From Actinomadura sp. NAK00032 (GTDB taxonomy: Bacteria > Actinomycetota > Actinomycetes > Streptosporangiales > Streptosporangiaceae), in the NCBI RefSeq assembly GCF_013364275.1, contig NZ_CP054932.1, positions 9,238,001 through 9,302,000 on the forward strand: DNA of 64,000 nucleotides, given 5' to 3'. A program made the translations under genes and the position numbers. Shown here piece by piece: positions 19,701-28,650 of this stretch (position 1 is the first letter of the stretch; each line of letters opens with the position of its first letter). The notes under the pieces are model-generated. The model was not told the origin of the DNA. It was given only the letters and a program-made list of their open reading frames with translations, and did not search any database.

Positions 19701-20844
19701 CACCGCGAAGGTGGGCATCGAACAGGTCAGCAAGCAACTGCGCCTCTGGCGAGCGCGCACCACACATCCGTGGCCGACTAAGAGCGCAAGCCTACAGATT
19801 GTCGAAGTGTGGATGAGCCGAACCAGCCCCTCGGCGGAAGGTACGCTCTGGCGTGATGGTGAGGAAGTTCCTTCTCTCGGCCCAGACCTTGAGGTAGTTG
19901 GTACAGTCGCCGGGCGTCCGCACCCACTGTACGAAAACACGGGCCTAGCCTTCCAGGGATCGAACATTCTGGGCCTCGGGTTCACGTTGACCGACGAAGA
20001 ACGAAACGATCTTGTCGCCCTCAATCCACGCAATGCGGAAATCATACAGCCATATATAATTGGCAAGGATCTCACTCAACGGCCACGCTGTGATGCCAGC
20101 AGGCAAGTTATTAATTTTCGGAACTGGCCCCTCGAACGGGCAGAGCAATACCCGGACCTAATTGAGATAGTACGCCGCAAGGTAAAGCCGGAGCGGGACA
20201 AGAAGAAGGACAGGCAGCGCCGCGAAATCTGGTGGAGATTCACACGGTTGGCACCGGAACTCTATGAGGCTATCAGTAATCTGGAAAATGTCCTTGCGCT
20301 CTCGCGAGTAGGGAACACTTTGATTCCCGCGAGAGTCCCTACAGGTCCCGTCTTTTCCGAAGCATGTGTTGTTTTCGCACTTGAAGACTTTGCGAGTCTG
20401 GCGTTTCTTTCGTCAAGTTTGCATAGTTCTTGGGTCATCCGATGGACATCGTTCATGCGGACAGATATCCGGTATGCGCCATCCAACGTCTTTGAAACGT
20501 TGCCCCGACCGGCCATGACTCAGAGGCTTGAAGAGCTTGGGGAGCAGTTGGACGAAAAACGGCGCGCCCTCATGCTGAGCCGCAGCTGGGGCCTGACTAC
20601 TACGTACAACAACGTGAACAATTCGACGGTCAGAGACCCGGAGGTGCGGGCACTACGGGATCTGCACGCGGAGATCGACCTGGCGGTCCTCGATGCGTAC
20701 AGTTGGTCTGATCTGCAACCCGACGTCGGGTTCCACCGGACCAAGATCGGGATGCGATGGACTGTAGATCGCGATACCCGGTTCGAGATGCTGGACCGGC
20801 TCCGAGTCCTGAATGAGGAGCGGTTCCAGGCGACACAGGGCTGA
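16738..20844 (+). CDS. drmMI: DISARM DrmMI, N6-adenine DNA methyltransferase
   Basis: A 1368-aa protein of the large type IIG-like methylase family. Motif I DIAMGSGAFL (Asp652), VDINPLAVSMAKLSLW (Asp722), and catalytic motif IV NPPF at 923-926, characteristic of adenine-N6 methylation. The N-terminal half is acidic (a Glu/Asp-Ser run near residues 125-155) and lacks a clear nuclease motif. The C-terminal third should be the target-recognition part. In class 1 DISARM this enzyme marks host DNA. ATG 16738 lies inside the end of drmD; a GTG at 16723 is an alternative. The segment coding for ~1100-1250 is visibly lower in GC. Confidence 0.95.
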   Translation: MDRPVKRRRKASGGVSEEIRRRHAWLDLLTVSGPFLALPVVHRVFPSGLPPVPNQHRADLRLLVEDMLNTHGVSRHKVIETMLRDILDWQHHLLIDADVPVHLAEALPGHGTPLRPDFAFRADLSIEDDTSDDEDESDEDSSDASEESDGLQDAEESEWRLLGMVLPWGTHPLERVTGSGAGTAVDRLAALLRARDVPIGLLTDGRWWGLVWAPTGGTTGAAVWDADLFSTEPSTLDAFVAFLRRFQFLAVEPGDALPHLLRESLNRQEEVTETLGAQVRDAVEMLTARLDQLDRDSGGNLLREVDDEALYSGVVTFMMRVVFLLFAEERQLLPSDEDAYVTAYSVGYLVDQLEKRAAVSGEQALANRTAAWHRLLAVSRALFGGIAHEDLRLPAYGGEMFDPDAYPWLEGRRPGDALSMAEPPAIDDQTVLKVLRAVQYIEIDGERRRLTFRALDVEQIGYVYEGLLELQAQTAQETILSLPRPSTWPRQGKSAREKFKSDVCEASLSEVTRQRETLTETGFSVWLAERSGWDAKALGKALAAGPTPDQREALKRLVGEGSDYQALEPLLPIIRTNQLGLPAVTFAGGRYVARSSRRASSGTHYTPRRLAEEVVRHALDPLVHRPGPLETADTTAWRLRPSPEIRNLRVADIAMGSGAFLVAACRYLAEKLVLAWEYEGREDAIRAAQQRAGQRVAADSEVDAVLLGARRLVTENCLYGVDINPLAVSMAKLSLWLITMDRERPFGFLDDRIACGDSLLGLTSLAQLEALHIDPAKGRKLNDGTVDLAEEWRTQLRETADLRRSITATPAVTIRDIEHKTRLLERAQGAQQDLATIADAITGVGLTSASAKGKHQDPPFINLALAVASDGEAMAKLRAEADADLQRGQPAGAASRVPLHWPLEFPEIFVDAPQPGFDAIVGNPPFLGGQKISRPMGDDYLKWLQRWDGNAVAGSADLAARFLLRAEKLLNNRGQLGFVTTKTLVEGATAKVGIEQVSKQLRLWRARTTHPWPTKSASLQIVEVWMSRTSPSAEGTLWRDGEEVPSLGPDLEVVGTVAGRPHPLYENTGLAFQGSNILGLGFTLTDEERNDLVALNPRNAEIIQPYIIGKDLTQRPRCDASRQVINFRNWPLERAEQYPDLIEIVRRKVKPERDKKKDRQRREIWWRFTRLAPELYEAISNLENVLALSRVGNTLIPARVPTGPVFSEACVVFALEDFASLAFLSSSLHSSWVIRWTSFMRTDIRYAPSNVFETLPRPAMTQRLEELGEQLDEKRRALMLSRSWGLTTTYNNVNNSTVRDPEVRALRDLHAEIDLAVLDAYSWSDLQPDVGFHRTKIGMRWTVDRDTRFEMLDRLRVLNEERFQATQG

Positions 20845-20894
20845 GCCGTTGATGTTCACTCGGGTTGTCCGTAGTCCAGCGTAAGGTCGTCCCT

Positions 20895-23800
20895 ATGGGG
20901 TCAGAAGGCGAAGCCAAGGTCTCTTCGGTCGATGTACGGGGCAAGCTCGAACGGCTGCTGGAGCGGGATCTGCTTGGTCCGTGGGGTGAACACGACGAGG
21001 AGTTGGAAGCTGGTACCACTCCTGCGGAGCGCTACCTCCTTGGGCGCTTGGTGCCTCGCGATACTCCAATCGTCCCTCCCGCCTCAGCTGGGCAGCTTGC
21101 CGATGACGAGGACCCATTGAGGTTCTCCGACGATCCGGACTTGGCTGAACAGGCCGGCCTCGGGGAGGACGGGGACGGCGACACCGACAGCACCGCCGCA
21201 GTGCGCTCCGGCTCAATGGCGGCCTCGGCTCTAGGGCTGTCCTTCACCGTTCCCGATGACATCGACGCGGTGTTGGTCGAAGCAAAGTGGGGCTGGTACC
21301 GGAGGGTAAAGTCCGAGACTCAGGTGACGGAGCAGGGCAACCCTCGGACAGTCTGGAAGCGCCACCCCGCTGGCGGAACCGTAGAGATCCCGTTGGGGAA
21401 GGAAGCCAAGGACTATCTGGTTCCAGACGGTCGGCAGGACGGCGTCGTTGTTCGATATACGGTGCGGCATCGGGACCGGACCCGGATCGTCGATGTGATG
21501 CTCGTGAACGAGCAAGCGCCTCCACAGCGCACGGCGGACGAGGCCCGTCTCTATCAGGCGGGCATGACCGTGACCGCGTTCGATGGCCATGCCGCGGTGT
21601 TCGTCGGTCACAACGATCCCGAACTGTCCGCGCCGCCACCGCAGTATGAAGATCCCGAACTGCTGTACCTGAAGATGCTGTACCGAGAGCACCGTCAGTA
21701 CGCACATGGTCGACAGTGCGCGGTGGACGCTGAGGTTCGGGCGGGTGAGTTGCGGGCCTGGCGGCTGAGTACAACGAGCTTCCCCGAGGCCGAGGTGCCG
21801 CTCGTGGAGGCCGTAACAGCAGCCGCGATGCCGGGTGTGGAGCTGGACATGACCCAGCTCGGCAGCACGGAGTTGGCCCGTAACGATCTGATCCGGAAGC
21901 TTCGGCCGCTGGCAGCCGGGTACCGTACCTGGTTGACCACCCAGGCCACACGTCTTGCGCAGGACCCGGAGATCGCCCGGTACGCCGACGCCGCCGAAAG
22001 GGCGCTGAAAGATGCGAAGGATATGGCGGATCGGCTGGACCGGGCGATCAAGCTGCTCAACGAGAACGGGGTAGCGCGGGAGGCGTTCAGATTCGCCAAC
22101 CAGGCGATGGCTCGTCAGCGGGTCCGTAGCGAACTCGTTCGCGAGCGCCGCAACCGGCCGGACGATACTGTCAGTGCGCTCCTGCATGAGCTGGAGGTGC
22201 CCGAGAACCGGACGTGGCGGCCGTTCCAACTCGCGTTCGTGCTCCTGTGCCTGCCTGGCCTTACCGATCCGAACCATCGCGACGCACACCGCGGTCTCGA
22301 TGACGGCCAGGCGCAACTCCTGTTCTTCCCTACTGGTGGTGGTAAGACCGAGGCGTACCTGGGGTTGACGGCGTACACGTTCGCGATCCGCAGACTGCAG
22401 GGCGTGGTCGGGGTCGACGCAGAGGCCCGTGATGGCTCCGATGGTGTCGCGGTACTGATGCGGTACACGCTGCGGTTGTTGACGGCGCAGCAGTTCCAGC
22501 GAGCCGCCGCGCTGGTGTGCGCGTGCGAGGTCTTGCGGCAGGAGCGAATCGACAACGGTGACACCCGGTGGGGCACCGTGCCGTTCCGGCTTGGTCTCTG
22601 GGTGGGGAGCAAGGTCACTCCGAACACCTATGAGGACGCCCGGACGGTCGTCAACAACAGCAATCGCGACGACGAGAGCAAGGTCGGTGGACCCCTGCAA
22701 CTGGTCGCGTGCCCATGGTGCGGCTCCGCTCTGTCCCGATCGCGTGACATGAAGGCCGTCGAGGGGGCGCGTCGGATCCTGCTGCATTGCAGTGATCCGA
22801 ATGGCGAGTGCCAATTCACCCCCCGTCACTCCCCTCGAGAGGGGATCCCGGTACTGACCGTGGACGAGGAGGTCTACCGGCTGACACCGGCGCTTGTCAT
22901 CAGCACCGTTGACAAGTTCGCTCAGCTTCCCTGGAAGGCCGCGACCGCCACGCTCTTCGGCACGGTCGACTCGCGCTGCCCACGGCACGGCTGGCAGAAC
23001 CCCGACTTCACCGGTTTTTGCCGCAGCCATCACCCTGCCGCCGGACCGACCTTGCCCGCAGTCAGGGCCGAGCCGGCAATGCGGCTCCGTCCACCCGATC
23101 TGATCATCCAAGACGAACTGCATCTCATCAGCGACGCGCTCGGCTCCATGGTCGGTTTGTATGAGACCGTCGTCGATAAACTGGCCTCCCGCACTGTCAA
23201 CGGCAAGACCATCCGCCCGGTCCTCGTCGCCTCCACCGCGACCGTCCGGCGGGCGCGCTCACAGGTGGAGCAGGTGTTCGCGCGCGACCTCGCGGTCTTC
23301 CCGACTCAGGTTCTGGACGCGAACGAGACGTTCTTCTCCACCGTCACCACGCCCAGCCCCCGCACACCCGGCCGCCGTTACCGCGGCATCATGGCACCCG
23401 GCGAGAGGCTGAAGGCCGTCGAGATCAGGGTTGGAGCGGCGCTTCTTGAGCACGCCCAGTACCTGTTCGACAGGCACGGGGAAGCGGCTGATCCCTATAT
23501 GACCCTGGTCGACTACTTCACTTCAACGCGTGAGCTTGCCGGGATGCGCCGGCTAGTCGATGACGATATCTCCGACAGGCTCGCAAGCCGGCAGGTGCGT
23601 ACGCGCCGGCGCCGCCCAACGGTCAGCGAGCTAACCAGCCGGATGCCCAGCGACCGGATTTCTACTACCCTCGCCGACCTGGAAAACCGCTTCGATCCCG
23701 CGCACGACTCGACCACGGCTATACAGACGTTCGCGCAGATGGCCCGCGCTGATCGGGATAAGGCCCGTGAGCTTCTGGCTGGTCGGCCCCGCCCCCTTGA

Positions 23801-24521
23801 TGTGCTGCTGGCGACAAGCATGCTGCAGGTCGGAGTGGACGTGCCCCGTCTCGGTTTGATGCTGGTCACTGGTCAGCCGAAGAACACCGCCGAGTACATC
23901 CAGGCGACCTCTCGTGTCGGCCGTAAACCTGCGAAGCCGGGTCTAATCGTCACGATCTACCAGTGGACCCGGCCGCGTGACCTGGCCCACTACGAGACGT
24001 TCTGCTATGACCACGCTACTTTCGGCATGCGTGTCGAAGGCCTTACCACCACGCCGTTCAGCGACCGGGCGCTCGATCGCGGTCTGACCGCCGTAGTCGT
24101 CGCCGCGCTGCGCCAAGCCGGAATGGCGTCCCTCCCGAACGTTGGGGCCCACGACAACGCTGCGGTGCCGCTGAACGGCCCCGTTGCTGACGCCCTCGCC
24201 GGGTTGCTCCGATCTCGCGCTGAGAGGGTCACTCACGACAACGACACCGCCGCAGTGACCGTCGCGCAAGCCCAGCACCGTCTCGACCGATGGCAACTAC
24301 GCCGTAAGAAGCTGCCGACGGGCAGTCTCGGCTACCGGGAGGCCGCAGATGTGACCGGGCTACTCCGCAAACCCGACGAAGGAACCTGGGACCTATGGTC
24401 GGCTCCTATGAGCCTGCGGGAAGTAGAACCCGAGATCCTCCTTCAACTCGACTGGACCGACCGGAGCCTCATGGACGCTCCCGGCTGGGACTACGACCGC
24501 CGTCCAGGGAGCTCGTCATGA
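20895..24521 (+). CDS. drmA: DISARM DrmA, helicase-domain protein
   Basis: A 1208-aa protein with SF2-like motifs: PTGGGKT at 479-485 (Lys484), the DEAD-box variant QDELH with Asp740, STATVRRA as motif III, TSMLQVGVDVPRL and QATSRVGR at 1003-1010 as motif VI. An N-terminal ~470-residue region precedes the helicase core, as in characterised DrmA, which with DrmB forms a DNA-loading complex. ATG 20895 follows GTAAGG; an in-frame TTG at 20865 adds ten residues and is less likely. The end overlaps drmB by ATGA. Confidence 0.95.
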   Translation: MGSEGEAKVSSVDVRGKLERLLERDLLGPWGEHDEELEAGTTPAERYLLGRLVPRDTPIVPPASAGQLADDEDPLRFSDDPDLAEQAGLGEDGDGDTDSTAAVRSGSMAASALGLSFTVPDDIDAVLVEAKWGWYRRVKSETQVTEQGNPRTVWKRHPAGGTVEIPLGKEAKDYLVPDGRQDGVVVRYTVRHRDRTRIVDVMLVNEQAPPQRTADEARLYQAGMTVTAFDGHAAVFVGHNDPELSAPPPQYEDPELLYLKMLYREHRQYAHGRQCAVDAEVRAGELRAWRLSTTSFPEAEVPLVEAVTAAAMPGVELDMTQLGSTELARNDLIRKLRPLAAGYRTWLTTQATRLAQDPEIARYADAAERALKDAKDMADRLDRAIKLLNENGVAREAFRFANQAMARQRVRSELVRERRNRPDDTVSALLHELEVPENRTWRPFQLAFVLLCLPGLTDPNHRDAHRGLDDGQAQLLFFPTGGGKTEAYLGLTAYTFAIRRLQGVVGVDAEARDGSDGVAVLMRYTLRLLTAQQFQRAAALVCACEVLRQERIDNGDTRWGTVPFRLGLWVGSKVTPNTYEDARTVVNNSNRDDESKVGGPLQLVACPWCGSALSRSRDMKAVEGARRILLHCSDPNGECQFTPRHSPREGIPVLTVDEEVYRLTPALVISTVDKFAQLPWKAATATLFGTVDSRCPRHGWQNPDFTGFCRSHHPAAGPTLPAVRAEPAMRLRPPDLIIQDELHLISDALGSMVGLYETVVDKLASRTVNGKTIRPVLVASTATVRRARSQVEQVFARDLAVFPTQVLDANETFFSTVTTPSPRTPGRRYRGIMAPGERLKAVEIRVGAALLEHAQYLFDRHGEAADPYMTLVDYFTSTRELAGMRRLVDDDISDRLASRQVRTRRRRPTVSELTSRMPSDRISTTLADLENRFDPAHDSTTAIQTFAQMARADRDKARELLAGRPRPLDVLLATSMLQVGVDVPRLGLMLVTGQPKNTAEYIQATSRVGRKPAKPGLIVTIYQWTRPRDLAHYETFCYDHATFGMRVEGLTTTPFSDRALDRGLTAVVVAALRQAGMASLPNVGAHDNAAVPLNGPVADALAGLLRSRAERVTHDNDTAAVTVAQAQHRLDRWQLRRKKLPTGSLGYREAADVTGLLRKPDEGTWDLWSAPMSLREVEPEILLQLDWTDRSLMDAPGWDYDRRPGSSS

Positions 24522-26380
24522 CCAGCCTGCCCACGTCCGCCGGCCGGACCCGAAAGAACGGCACCGCGCCTACCCGGATCGGCCAGGTACGGCCGAGCCA
24601 TCTCATGGTGACCACCGGCGTCGGCGCAATCGCGGACCTGCCATCGATGAGCGTCGTTGTACGCGGGCTGGACGCGTGGAGCCCCGAACACCAGGCCACC
24701 ATCGAAGAGCCCCGGCTACTGGCCGACGTGCAGCGACGCCTGGGCCCGCAGATTCGGTCGCTACGGGCCGCACCATGGGATCCCAAAGAGTCCGACGATC
24801 CGTGGACCCGGACTGGTGTGCCGGTCACGCCGTTCCCCGGTTGGGTTCGCTGCCCTCGCTGCCACCGTCTCGGCTCTCTCTACCCAGCTGGCCAGTTCGA
24901 ACTGATCCACACCACCGGTCACCGCCCGGACCTCGCGAAGATCATCCACAAGACGTGCCTGCAGCAGGTCAAGACCCGTGACAAGAACAAGCGTGCCTGC
25001 GTGCCCGCACGTTTCGTCGTCGCTTGCGAGAACGGCCATCTCGACGATTTCCCCTACGTCGACTTTGTCCACGCGGGCAGGGCCACCCCGTGCATGGGCC
25101 CGAAGCTGACCATGAGGGACGCGGCGAGTACCCTCGGCCCGCGGGTTTTCGTCGAGTGCGTCGAGTGCGGTGCGAACCGCAACATTCAGGAGACCGCAGG
25201 CTCTGATGGGTGGGAGCATCTCCCCAGTTGCCGAGGTCGTCACCCGCACCTACAGCGATTCTCCCGTTGCGGCCGGAACCTCAAACTGATGGTCCTCGGT
25301 GCCAGCAACCTGTGGTTCAACGTCAGTGCCAGCGCACTGCACCTACCACAGGGCCAGACCATCACCGAGCTCGTCGCCGCGAACTGGGACATCCTCGGTG
25401 TCCAGCCTGACGCCACCGTCGTCCAGCTCCTCATCGACCGAATGGACGGCCTTAAGGCCCTACGAGAGAAGGACTTGGCTGACGTCTGGGCCGCCATCGA
25501 GCAACTTCGTGCCGCAGGTGGCCCGCAGCAGGGCGGGGATGCCGACAGTCTTCAAGATGCCGAATGGGACCTGCTGTGCCATCCCACCACCGACAAACAG
25601 GATGACGACTTCAAGGCAGTCCCGACTAGCACGCCAGCAGGGTACGAACCGATGCTGATTCAGGTGGTACAGGTGCCCCGGCTGCGGGAGGTCAGCGCTC
25701 TACTCGGTTTCACTCGCATCTCCGCCCCCGACCCCGAATCTCCCAACGCGGTCCCGATCGTCCCGCTCGCCCGGAACACCACGTGGGTCCCCGCGTCAGA
25801 AAAACGTGGTGAGGGCATTTTCCTCGAACTCAACGAACAGGCCATACGAGCCTGGGCAGGGCGCGTCTCCGGACACGAGCGCATCGCCGCACTGGGTGGT
25901 GCCTACGCGCAGTGGCGACACAAGAGGGGCCTCGCACCGGACAGGTACTTCCCGATCGCCCGCTATACCCTTCTGCACACGCTCAGCCACCTTCTGATGC
26001 GACAGATGGCGCTCGAATGCGGATACTCCTCAGCAAGCCTGCAAGAACGTATCTATTACGGCACCCCCAGTAGCCCGATGGCGGGGATCTTGCTATCCAC
26101 TGCGGCCAGTGACAGCGAAGGCACACTAGGCGGCCTCGTCTCCCTCGGAAACGCCGCCCACCTCAAGCCGCTACTCGACCAGGCATTCGAACAAGCCCGC
26201 CACTGCTCCTCCGACCCGCTCTGCGCCGAGCACGTCCCCACGGACGCCTCGGACACACTGCACGCTGCCGCTTGCCACGCTTGTCTCTTCGCCTCCGAGA
26301 CCAGCTGCGAAATCAACAACCGGTGGCTTGATCGAGCCGTTCTCGTGGACCTCACGGCCGATGGTTACGCTTTCCCATGA
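24518..26380 (+). CDS. drmB: DISARM DrmB, DUF1998 protein
   Basis: A 620-aa protein. A CPRCH motif near residue 112 and CVECG further on suggest N-terminal zinc binding. The C-terminal DUF1998 domain (about 483-611) shows LLHTLSHLLMRQMALECGY, an SDSEGTLGG segment and the Cys cluster CSSDPLCAEH plus CHACLFASETSC. DrmB pairs with DrmA in every DISARM class. ATG 24518 overlaps the drmA stop by four bases, fixing the start even though the frame is open to 24395. The end overlaps drmC by ATGA. Confidence 0.95.
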   Translation: MTSLPTSAGRTRKNGTAPTRIGQVRPSHLMVTTGVGAIADLPSMSVVVRGLDAWSPEHQATIEEPRLLADVQRRLGPQIRSLRAAPWDPKESDDPWTRTGVPVTPFPGWVRCPRCHRLGSLYPAGQFELIHTTGHRPDLAKIIHKTCLQQVKTRDKNKRACVPARFVVACENGHLDDFPYVDFVHAGRATPCMGPKLTMRDAASTLGPRVFVECVECGANRNIQETAGSDGWEHLPSCRGRHPHLQRFSRCGRNLKLMVLGASNLWFNVSASALHLPQGQTITELVAANWDILGVQPDATVVQLLIDRMDGLKALREKDLADVWAAIEQLRAAGGPQQGGDADSLQDAEWDLLCHPTTDKQDDDFKAVPTSTPAGYEPMLIQVVQVPRLREVSALLGFTRISAPDPESPNAVPIVPLARNTTWVPASEKRGEGIFLELNEQAIRAWAGRVSGHERIAALGGAYAQWRHKRGLAPDRYFPIARYTLLHTLSHLLMRQMALECGYSSASLQERIYYGTPSSPMAGILLSTAASDSEGTLGGLVSLGNAAHLKPLLDQAFEQARHCSSDPLCAEHVPTDASDTLHAAACHACLFASETSCEINNRWLDRAVLVDLTADGYAFP

Positions 26381-27120
26381 CTCGCGCGGATTCCGTGGAC
26401 GTCGCCCGCAGGCTAGTGTCCAAACTCCCCGCGGCCGATATCGAAACTCTCGTCCGGGCGGCGTTTAGCGGCTCCGAGGACGTCCGTTCCCTACGTGCCA
26501 GTAGCGGCTCCATCGCGATGCAACGTGCCTGCACCGAAGTTTTGACCTGCATCGGCAGCGGTTCAGGTGAGTTCTTCGCAGGGGCACTCGCCGGAGCAGC
26601 GGCGGCACGTCAGAGCGCCGACCGTGGCCCAAATCTCGACGTTGTATGGACGGGTCCGCATTCCGCCGTCACCACTAGCAGGCTTACCTCAGCGGTCGTG
26701 GTATCTCTCCTCGCTGAGGCGCACGAGGAGATCATCCTCGTCAGTTACGCGACGCACTCAGACAAAACACTTACGGATGCGCTGACGGCAGCGGCTAGAC
26801 GAGGCGTTGAGATACTTCTCCTCTTGGAAAGCAACGCAGAAAACCCCAACTACACTAACTATTCGGCGCCATTTCCCAACCTCGACGCTCAGCGTCTGAC
26901 ATGGCCTGCGACACAGAGGGAGTCCGGCGCAGCCCTCCACGCGAAGATTCTGCTGATCGACTCTGACATCGCCCTGGTCGGCAGCGCCAATTTTACTCAG
27001 CGCGCCATGGAAATCAATCTAGAATGCGGCATGCTCATCCGTGGCGGCAACCATCCGGCTTCAATTCGAGCCCACATTCTCTCTTTGAGAAGGCAGGGTA
27101 TTCTGCAGAATAATTATTGA
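26377..27120 (+). CDS. drmC: DISARM DrmC, phospholipase D-like protein
   Basis: A 247-aa protein with a single HKD motif, LHAKILLIDSD (His188, Lys190, Asp195), followed by VGSANFTQRAMEIN, the classic PLD/Nuc signature. A single motif implies dimerisation for catalysis. In class 1 DISARM the PLD gene is last, as here, and has been reported dispensable for protection in some hosts. ATG 26377 overlaps the drmB stop. The 3' end is slightly AT-richer and runs into an IS remnant, but the protein looks full length. Confidence 0.95.
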   Translation: MTRADSVDVARRLVSKLPAADIETLVRAAFSGSEDVRSLRASSGSIAMQRACTEVLTCIGSGSGEFFAGALAGAAAARQSADRGPNLDVVWTGPHSAVTTSRLTSAVVVSLLAEAHEEIILVSYATHSDKTLTDALTAAARRGVEILLLLESNAENPNYTNYSAPFPNLDAQRLTWPATQRESGAALHAKILLIDSDIALVGSANFTQRAMEINLECGMLIRGGNHPASIRAHILSLRRQGILQNNY

Positions 27121-27440
27121 GGACTCAACAGCCGTCACCAGGCAAGATGAGGTCAAGAACACCGCGGAGCCAGGAATGGATATGACCTTCGACGTGGCAG
27201 ACCGGTTAACGTGGCCTTCGACCGCGCCGGAGCTGTAGGGCAGGGGCAGACTGTTGCGCACAACTTCCACGTCACGGCGTAGGTTGCAGGCTAAACTAAA
27301 GGCAGCGAGCGCGGCCAGTGAGTCGTTCTCGACCGTGCTGATCCAATCCAGGAGGCGGTCGCCTCCGAGCTCGGTCATCATGGCCGCGAAGCCGCGGACG
27401 TGGTCGGTGATCTCGCCCTCCAGGGCGGACTCAAGCACCC
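27121..27440 (-). pseudogene. C-terminal remnant of an ISL3-type transposase
   Basis: Reading leftward, the frame gives FAAMMTELGGDRLLDWI, then LPLPYSSGAVEGHVNR, which matches the ISL3 transposase C-terminus (W...Y/WSSGxVEGxVNRIK). The lysine-rich continuation is lost after a frameshift, and the N-terminal two thirds are absent or unreadable up to about 27.6 kb. It abuts the drmC stop, so an IS inserted or recombined immediately downstream of the DISARM operon. Confidence 0.7.
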
Positions 27441-27633
27441 CGCTTGGTCAGCTTATGCAGCAGCTCGCCCTCTCCGGTCAGCTACAGCCCCTGCGCCCGA
27501 GCACCTCCACCTGCATCGAGATCAACTGCTCGTCCGAGGCCACGCTCGAAGGCCCCTGGACCGACTATTCAGACTCATCCTCAATGACGGCGTCGGTCAC
27601 CTGGTGTCTCCTTGATCACCGATCCGCCGTCTA

Positions 27634-27855
27634 TTAGACACTCCTTGGGGCGTCGTCGTTGCTCGACATGAGGCGCAGGAGGTCGGCGGTGACGACTCGG
27701 TAGGTGGTGCCTATGCGGATGACCTTGCAGGGGAAGCGGTTCTCGCGGGCGAGCTGGTAAGCGCGTGTTCGGCCGAGGCCGAGGGCTCGGGCGGCGGCCT
27801 CGATGGTCGTTGTGGTGGGGAGGGCTGCGAGCTCCTCGTGGGTCATCGGCTCCAT
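27634..27855 (-). CDS. Excisionase-like helix-turn-helix protein
   Basis: A 73-aa MerR/Xis-type DNA-binding protein: TIEAAARALGLGRTRAYQLARENRFP is the helix-turn-helix, and CKVIRIGTTYRVVTADLLRLM the wing with the usual arginine. Such proteins accompany tyrosine integrases and act as directionality factors or transcriptional regulators of transfer genes. It is placed beside the mobilization genes rather than the integrase, so a regulatory role is equally possible. ATG 27855 is chosen; ATG 27846 is also possible. The frame is open further upstream but overlaps the next gene. Confidence 0.85.
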   Translation of the reverse strand: MEPMTHEELAALPTTTTIEAAARALGLGRTRAYQLARENRFPCKVIRIGTTYRVVTADLLRLMSSNDDAPRSV

Positions 27856-27857
27856 GC

Positions 27858-28424
27858 TCAGGCCTCCGGAGTGTTCGCGCGGCGGGTGCGGAGGAAACGG
27901 TTTTGTGCGCCGGCAGGAGGCGGTGCGAGGAGCGTCGGATCGGTGATCGGTCTGGGGAAGTCGTTGGCCGCCGCCGCCACTCCAGCGTCGTCCACATGGG
28001 GTTTGGTCTCGATGGTGGGGGGCGCTTCTCGTCCGCGGGTGGCGCGGGAGTGGACGGCGTTGATGGCCGATTGGGCATCGCTGAGGGCCGCGCAAAGAGC
28101 TCGGGCGTGCTGCCTGGCTTCGGCTAGAGCTTGGACGTGACGGCTCAGGACGTCAGCGAGGTCTTCGGCCTGGTCGTGGCCGAGACGGTCGGCTTGCAGC
28201 TCCCGGAGGAAGAAGTGGTTGATCTGGTCGAGCACCTGATCGAGGCCATAGGTGGCTGCGCTGAGGTTGCCGAGGATGGTGTACGCGGTGCCGGGGAGGG
28301 TGAGACTCGGAGGGCCAGCCGTGGCGTAGTTGAGCTGGCGGACGTGTTCGTAGAGGTTGCTCGCGAGGTCCGCCGTTTGGTCGTCGTTACGAGCGGCAGC
28401 GGGAGCCCGCCTGTAGTCGGTCAT
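27858..28424 (-). CDS. Conserved hypothetical protein of mobilization modules
   Basis: A 188-aa helical, soluble protein rich in Ala, Leu and Gln (residues ~25-120 look like a long helical bundle), with a Pro/Arg-rich tail. No enzymatic motif is visible. It lies between the HTH gene (two bases downstream) and the relaxase, all on the minus strand, which fits an accessory role in mobilization or replication of actinobacterial elements. AAGGA lies upstream of ATG 28424. Function unknown. Confidence 0.7.
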   Translation of the reverse strand: MTDYRRAPAAARNDDQTADLASNLYEHVRQLNYATAGPPSLTLPGTAYTILGNLSAATYGLDQVLDQINHFFLRELQADRLGHDQAEDLADVLSRHVQALAEARQHARALCAALSDAQSAINAVHSRATRGREAPPTIETKPHVDDAGVAAAANDFPRPITDPTLLAPPPAGAQNRFLRTRRANTPEA

Positions 28425-28650
28425 GTGAATGTGTCCTTGTAGATACGAGGCCCGCTTGGGGGCTGTGGTCGGTCATGGCTTCGCCTCTCTTGCGTGTTGG
28501 TCGTGAGGTGGTGCAGCTCTACCTGTGCGGACGCTGCACCGATGCACTGCTTGCGCATCGTTGGCGTCGTTTACGCTCCGTTAGTATGCAGAGGCGCTGA
28601 TCTTCGCGCTACGACCATGACGGCGTGGCGCCGGGGTTTGCGTGATCGGG

